Positions 10,201 to 13,956 of a stretch of 13,956 nt of DNA are shown in pieces; the first letter of the stretch is position 1, and each line of letters begins with the position of its first letter. Under the pieces are notes generated by a model. That model was not told the origin of the DNA, searched no databases, and saw only the letters and a program-made list of their open reading frames with translations. The translations under genes were made by a program, and so were the position numbers. Source of the DNA: Paraglomus occultum (Eukaryota; Glomeromycota; Glomeromycetes; Paraglomerales; Paraglomeraceae); assembly GCA_910592205.1 (NCBI GenBank), contig CAJVPJ010000968.1, positions 1 through 13,956 on the forward strand, in the 5' to 3' direction.

Positions 10201-11528
10201 ATGTTTTGTAATGTTTTCAGTGCTGGTATGGAAATGGCTGAACGACGAGCGCTCGCAACTGATGAAGTTTTACGCGGTTATAATGGTTTTCAGCTATGTA
10301 TTCTTCTTGCTGTTCGCTTTGAAGAAATTAAAGGTGAATCCAAGAAGTACTTATGCATGGGTCGAGTTACTGACAATCATAGCTGCCGTTGGAGCCAATA
10401 TTCTCATGTTTCTGGATGCCATTGGCGTTTTAAAAAATGGATCGCAGCCAATCACAATCTATTCTGCGTTCGCTATTCTCAGTCTGTGGGTGCAATTTGT
10501 AAGTTTTCGCTCAAATTTTCTAAGAGTGAGAGGGGGGGGGGGGGGGACATATGAGAGACTTACTAAATATCTATTTATTGGTTTAGATCCTGATGCTTAG
10601 AGTCGTAAAAGGTAATTTCATTTCAAGTCAGCTGTCTTGACCTTTGTAATAATCAATTGACTAATATCGAATTTTTTGTATTATCAGGCATTGGACATTA
10701 TGTCAGCACACCTATATCGATACTTAGACATACTTATCGTTTTCTAATAGTCATGGCTTTGTTTATAATTGGATTTGGCCACACCATGTAAGTTATTATC
10801 GTCAACCGTTTTTGGATATATAACTGAACCTTGAAACTGAATCATTACGCGTTTACAATAGATTCGTCCTAGTAGGCAGTCAAAATAATAACAATGATAA
10901 TAGCAACAGCGCTGGAGATTCGACTCTCGCATCAAACAATAGTACAAATTCTACTGATAGTAGTAGTAATGATACTAGTAGCACCACAAACAATCCATTC
11001 AACAATATAGCTGATGCTGCGGTAGCTGTTTTCTACTGGACTGGTGGCACCTCCCCCTTGGTAACAAATGAGAGTTTTCTCGCGCTGACTGTAATCATGA
11101 TAATGGGCAGTTTGATACTAGTTACAATGATGCAGAATATACTTATAGCTTTAATGACGTAAGTTGTAATTTATGTTTTGCCAATCAACATCTTGTATGA
11201 ACTTTTTCTCTAAACTGGGTCTTAAATAATCCGTAGAGCGGTTGTCGAACTCGTGAAAGAAGATGAAAAGAATATGATATTGGTGTTACGGGCCGAATAT
11301 CTAATTGTAGTTGAAGAAATGCTCCTCAGTGCAAAAGAGCACAACAATAGGGAATGGTTCCCAAAGCACATATATTATTATTCTAATACGGATTTGGTTA
11401 CAAAATGGAAGAAAAAGGCTAGAGTAAAGGCAAATGTTGAGAGAAAAATGTTCAGGTTAGAAAATAAGGTTGAAGAGATTCACGAAAAGTTGGCAGCAAT
11501 CCTTAACTCTTTAAAAACAGATCCATAG
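7234..11528 (+). CDS. Predicted cation channel with N-terminal WD40-like propeller
   Basis: Seven exons: 7234-7399, 7498-9471, 9540-10498, 10587-10611, 10688-10787, 10862-11158, 11237-11528; introns are 68-98 nt, GT..AG, one with a TGCTAAC branch site. The joined frame is open for 1270 residues. Residues about 35-500 form beta-propeller-like repeats (HGCISVSPNGRNIAIVD; FAAISSDSKFLAACDKDGRV; IQIWEERKALYFW). A Lys/Asp-rich loop (near 496-520) and a helical linker follow. Membrane segments lie at about 925-945, 956-975, 987-1010, 1020-1041, 1059-1080 (containing IIGFGHT) and 1146-1172. Between the last two sit an Asn/Ser-rich loop (1081-1117) and a pore loop with FYWTGGTSP. The tail (1174-1270) ends in a coiled coil that may drive assembly. 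Six segments plus pore loop fit the ion-transport (TRP-like) superfamily. The propeller probably lies in the cytosol as a sensor or binding module; ligand and ion are unknown. The ATG at 7234 is the first in frame; 7240 is an alternative. I recall many related genes in Glomeromycotina, but function is inferred from architecture only. Confidence 0.82.
10532..10546 (+). repeat. Run of 15 G in intron 3 of the channel gene
   Basis: A pure G homopolymer lies inside the 88-nt intron between the S4 exon and the 25-nt microexon. It is striking in such AT-rich DNA, and its length is likely to vary by slippage or be miscounted in sequencing. It lies outside coding sequence if the intron is spliced. Confidence 0.85.
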
Positions 11529-11560
11529 ATTGCGATAGATCTATTAGTAATTAACACAAA

Positions 11561-11585
11561 AAAAGAAAAGAAAAGAAAAGAAAAG
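11561..11585 (+). repeat. (AAAAG)5 microsatellite in the 3' untranslated region
   Basis: Five perfect AAAAG units start 33 bases after the channel stop codon. They are followed by a small hairpin (CGACT-CGT-AGTCG). Confidence 0.9.
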
Positions 11586-11639
11586 ACGACTCGTAGTCGC
11601 ATTTGTAAAATAGTATTAAAATTAGATTGAATTTTAGAA

Positions 11640-11645
11640 AATAAA
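11640..11645 (+). terminator. Candidate poly(A) signal of the channel gene
   Basis: A canonical AATAAA lies about 110 bases after the channel stop codon, a usual distance for a fungal 3' end. In AT-rich DNA the hexamer also occurs by chance. Confidence 0.4.
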
Positions 11646-11995
11646 CAAATCAAAAACTTTTACTAATAAGTGTAATAATTACCGCGTAATATTATGGCAT
11701 CTTGAATTGAGATTAGATGTTCAGTCGGATGCCCGAGAAACGTTTATATTCGAAAAATACTTCGTCTATTTTCCCAATGAAATAACATGTTACATATTCC
11801 ATAAGTTGCATGCTAATATTTTCGATTGTCGATAAATAAATGTTTACTTACGAACATTCGGAACAAGTAATTTATTCAAATTCTAATATAACCAAAGGTT
11901 ATAAGACCTTGCTGACTGATCTTTATACGAGATAGCTTCGATGACCAGATGTGGTTATTTTCCTCCAAAGAGCGATTCCAAGATCAATCCTTTAC

Positions 11996-12030
11996 CCCCA
12001 CCGCAAGTTACATAAAAAATGATGGTGGGG
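11996..12030. repeat. Inverted repeat CCCCACC / GGTGGGG
   Basis: CCCCACC at 11996-12002 pairs perfectly with GGTGGGG at 12024-12030 across a 21-base AT-rich loop. CCAAAG (11965-11970) and CTTTGG (12031-12036) could extend the fold after a bulge. It may be a structured RNA end or chance. Confidence 0.4.
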
Positions 12031-12091
12031 CTTTGGGTTAACACAAAAAACAAACAAACGAATTATATCTTATCGTTAATTAAACAAACAA

Positions 12092-12112
12092 GGTTATTCC
12101 CGAAGAATAACC
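12092..12112. repeat. Perfect 8-bp inverted repeat
   Basis: GGTTATTC and GAATAACC flank a five-base CCGAA spacer, forming a compact perfect hairpin. No poly-T or gene context gives it a role. Confidence 0.6.
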
Positions 12113-13481
12113 CGACTCAATTTTAACTCTGAACATTATAATAGAAACATTTATTGTAAAACCATTGCATGTCTAATTTTGCCCAACAGATAGCTTTATA
12201 CGTTTATGGGTATAGTGCAATCAAACTTCTTAATTTATCATTAATTATTATTATTATTATTATGTGTGGGAAAGGCAATTAAAGAGGTAATCTCGACTCT
12301 ACCTTTAACTCGCTACATATTGTCTGTCCATTGAGAAAGTCCCGCAGGTCTCACTTCACGACCTTTTGTATAGTAACAACGTCTTCCGTCAAAGTTCTCC
12401 AGCACGTATTATAACTTTGAAAACTCTTTCAAACAAACGCGGTTTCACTAACCGTCATCGATAATTACAAAGATAATAGAACCATTCGCGATTCTTCTCG
12501 GACGCATTTGATAACATTTTTACAATCAGGTGTTTTAATATTCGCCAAAGTATTTATATGCTGCGCTTGACGTTTTAGAACGACGGCTGTCACGTGACAA
12601 TCAGAAAGCGCCATTTGAAAACATAACAAAGTGCTTAATTAATAAGTTAATCGCGTGTGCATTACTGTCTAAGGGTTGTGAATCTCTGGACAATTTCAAG
12701 TATGTAATTTTTGTTACCTCAATTCTTCTGGTATTAATATGAGCTTACTGAAATTTCCGTTTATCTGACAATGTGTTACGGTCGGCAATTGTTTGGTTGG
12801 GAGAGCCAATTAAATCTTTAACGTAGGCGTGTTCACCGACCAGGGAGTTGGTAAATTTAGACTCAACGGTTCACTGCCCTTACTCCAGTGATGTCGTTAT
12901 GACTGAATGCTTCGTCTACAAGTGACATAATTTCGTTAATTTTCGTGCGCTTTTCTCACTCCCTATACGATGTACTTCCTGTACTCGTATCCGGATAAGG
13001 GTAACCGTATGTAAATTATTAACAACTATAATTTACGACGGAATCGAAGGGAAATATTTATTTCTATTTTTAAACAGGGCGGTCTCCGATCCGGTGTATT
13101 GACTAGTCAGTTTATCCGTCACTTGTTTCCTAAACTAATTAAACAATTTAAAATTTATTATCGACGCGCTCAATAATTAACTAAACTCGCTTTCCGTTAT
13201 TACGTACTCGCTCAACGGACAGTTTCGCAAGCCTGATGGCTCTGACTACTTGACCTTTTCGCCTAAGGGTGATGTAGGTATTGTCCGGATTAATTAGTTA
13301 AAAATTCAAGCAAAGATAATGATAGAAAGAAATAAAATATACAGGATTCAAAATTTAAAAAAAACAAATATATATTTCCGTGGATTATTAAGAACGCAAA
13401 AAACAACATACACAACATGAGGGTTAACGATGGAATAAAGTCGCTTATATATCTTTTCTATCGCCGCTGTCGTCATTGCCG

Positions 13482-13637
13482 CCAATTTTTGAAACACTAA
13501 TTTTTTCCTAATTAGCTTTTTGTACTGTGTCATCCCGTCACCAATTTTTGAAACATCAAAAATTATTTCCTAAGTGGCTTTTTGTACTGTCATCCCGTCA
13601 CCAATTTTTGAAGCATCAAAGTTATTTCCTAATTAGC
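13482..13637. repeat. 60-bp tandem repeat, about 2.6 copies
   Basis: Units starting CCAATTTTTGAA begin at 13482, 13541 and 13601, so the period is 59-60 bases. Each continues with a TTTCCTAA block; the first two also share GCTTTTTGTACTGT and CATCCCGTCA. The third stops after about 36 bases. Copies differ by small substitutions and indels. Confidence 0.85.
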
Positions 13638-13680
13638 GAATCTAGTGTTACTGTTCTAAAATTAAATCGATTATGACGAC

Positions 13681-13710
13681 TGCGGGGGACTGCGGAGGAT
13701 TGCGGAGGAA
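13681..13710 (+). repeat. 10-bp GC-rich triplicate
   Basis: TGCGGGGGAC, TGCGGAGGAT and TGCGGAGGAA lie head to tail, a GC-rich island in AT-rich DNA about 240 bases before the candidate ATG at 13947. Confidence 0.8.
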
Positions 13711-13956
13711 GATTTTATCCATGTGACTCACTTTTCTGCTTCAGCAGATCCGCCTGCCGTAACAATATTATATATTGCACATTTAACAAAGTGAGAAACT
13801 CCTTGAAGACTCTTGTACTAGTGGATGGTGATTGTAGATAGGAGCATTAATATTCAGTACATGATTTTTGATTTCTCTTTGTCAGATCCGACGGATATCG
13901 ATAATAATCTTCCGTGATTTCCGCTCCGTGATACGAACGATCTACAATGGCTGCGG

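Larger units (their letters stand above)
11646..13956. other. AT-rich stretch without a recognisable gene
   Basis: No open frame here has a recognisable domain; the longest (minus strand, 13533-13348) overlaps a tandem repeat and is probably chance. The stretch holds two inverted repeats (11996-12030 and 12092-12112), a short (ATT)n tract near 12247-12262, a 60-bp tandem repeat and a 10-bp triplicate. At the very end an ATG in a favourable context (CTACAATGGCTGCGG, ATG at 13947) could start a gene that runs off the window, so the last kilobase may be its promoter; ten bases are too few to tell. Confidence 0.5.

Noticed and set aside
13348-13533. A 61-codon minus-strand open frame
   Set aside because: It overlaps the 60-bp tandem repeat and is low-complexity.
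1-13956. CRISPR arrays, tRNA or rRNA genes, prokaryotic operons, integrated viral genes
   Set aside because: I saw no spaced direct repeats, no tRNA-like arms, no bacterial gene spacing and no viral protein motifs; spliced genes point to a eukaryote.

Overview
The window reads as nuclear DNA of a fungus, most likely an arbuscular mycorrhizal fungus (Glomeromycotina, close to Rhizophagus). The background is very AT-rich. Genes are split by many short introns (59 to 114 nt) with GT..AG ends and CTAAC-like branch sites. The gene content fits: a Crinkler (CRN) type gene remnant, an RKM4/SETD6-type SET methyltransferase, and a large channel with an N-terminal propeller, a type I recall as expanded in these fungi. 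The assignment rests on recognition of protein families, not on a database search.

Left part (1-2422). A weak, degraded coiled-coil coding remnant may lie on the minus strand (172-732). Next is a broken minus-strand Crinkler-type gene (875-2298): two exons joined by a clear intron. Its N-terminus is cut off at a TGA stop, its nuclease-like half is separated by a frameshift, and its C-terminal tail is unfamiliar. The cut end abuts repeats that finish in a TA-flanked terminus of Tc1/mariner (pogo-like) type at 2395-2420.

Middle-left (2423-4620). No convincing gene. It holds a 65-bp TA-flanked mini-element with a pogo-like end (3786-3850) and an inverted pair of TTA/TAA microsatellites (3688-3740).

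Middle (4621-6783). An intact 11-exon plus-strand gene encodes a 490-residue SET-domain lysine methyltransferase of the RKM4/SETD6 type, with a long Glu/Asp tract encoded by a GAA/GAT/GAG microsatellite.

Middle-right (7234-11528). An intact 7-exon plus-strand gene encodes a 1270-residue membrane protein: a large WD40-like beta-propeller region, a helical linker, six membrane segments with a pore loop, and a C-terminal coiled coil. It is a predicted cation channel of the TRP/ion-transport superfamily. A 25-nt microexon and a 15-G run in the preceding intron stand out.

Right part (11529-13956). About 2.4 kb without a recognisable gene: a candidate poly(A) signal, an (AAAAG)5 tract, two inverted repeats, a 60-bp tandem repeat, a 10-bp triplicate, and an ATG ten bases from the end that might start another gene. 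The genes share no evident pathway, and this is not an operon-like system. The most noteworthy items are the propeller-channel fusion and the TE-associated Crinkler remnant.
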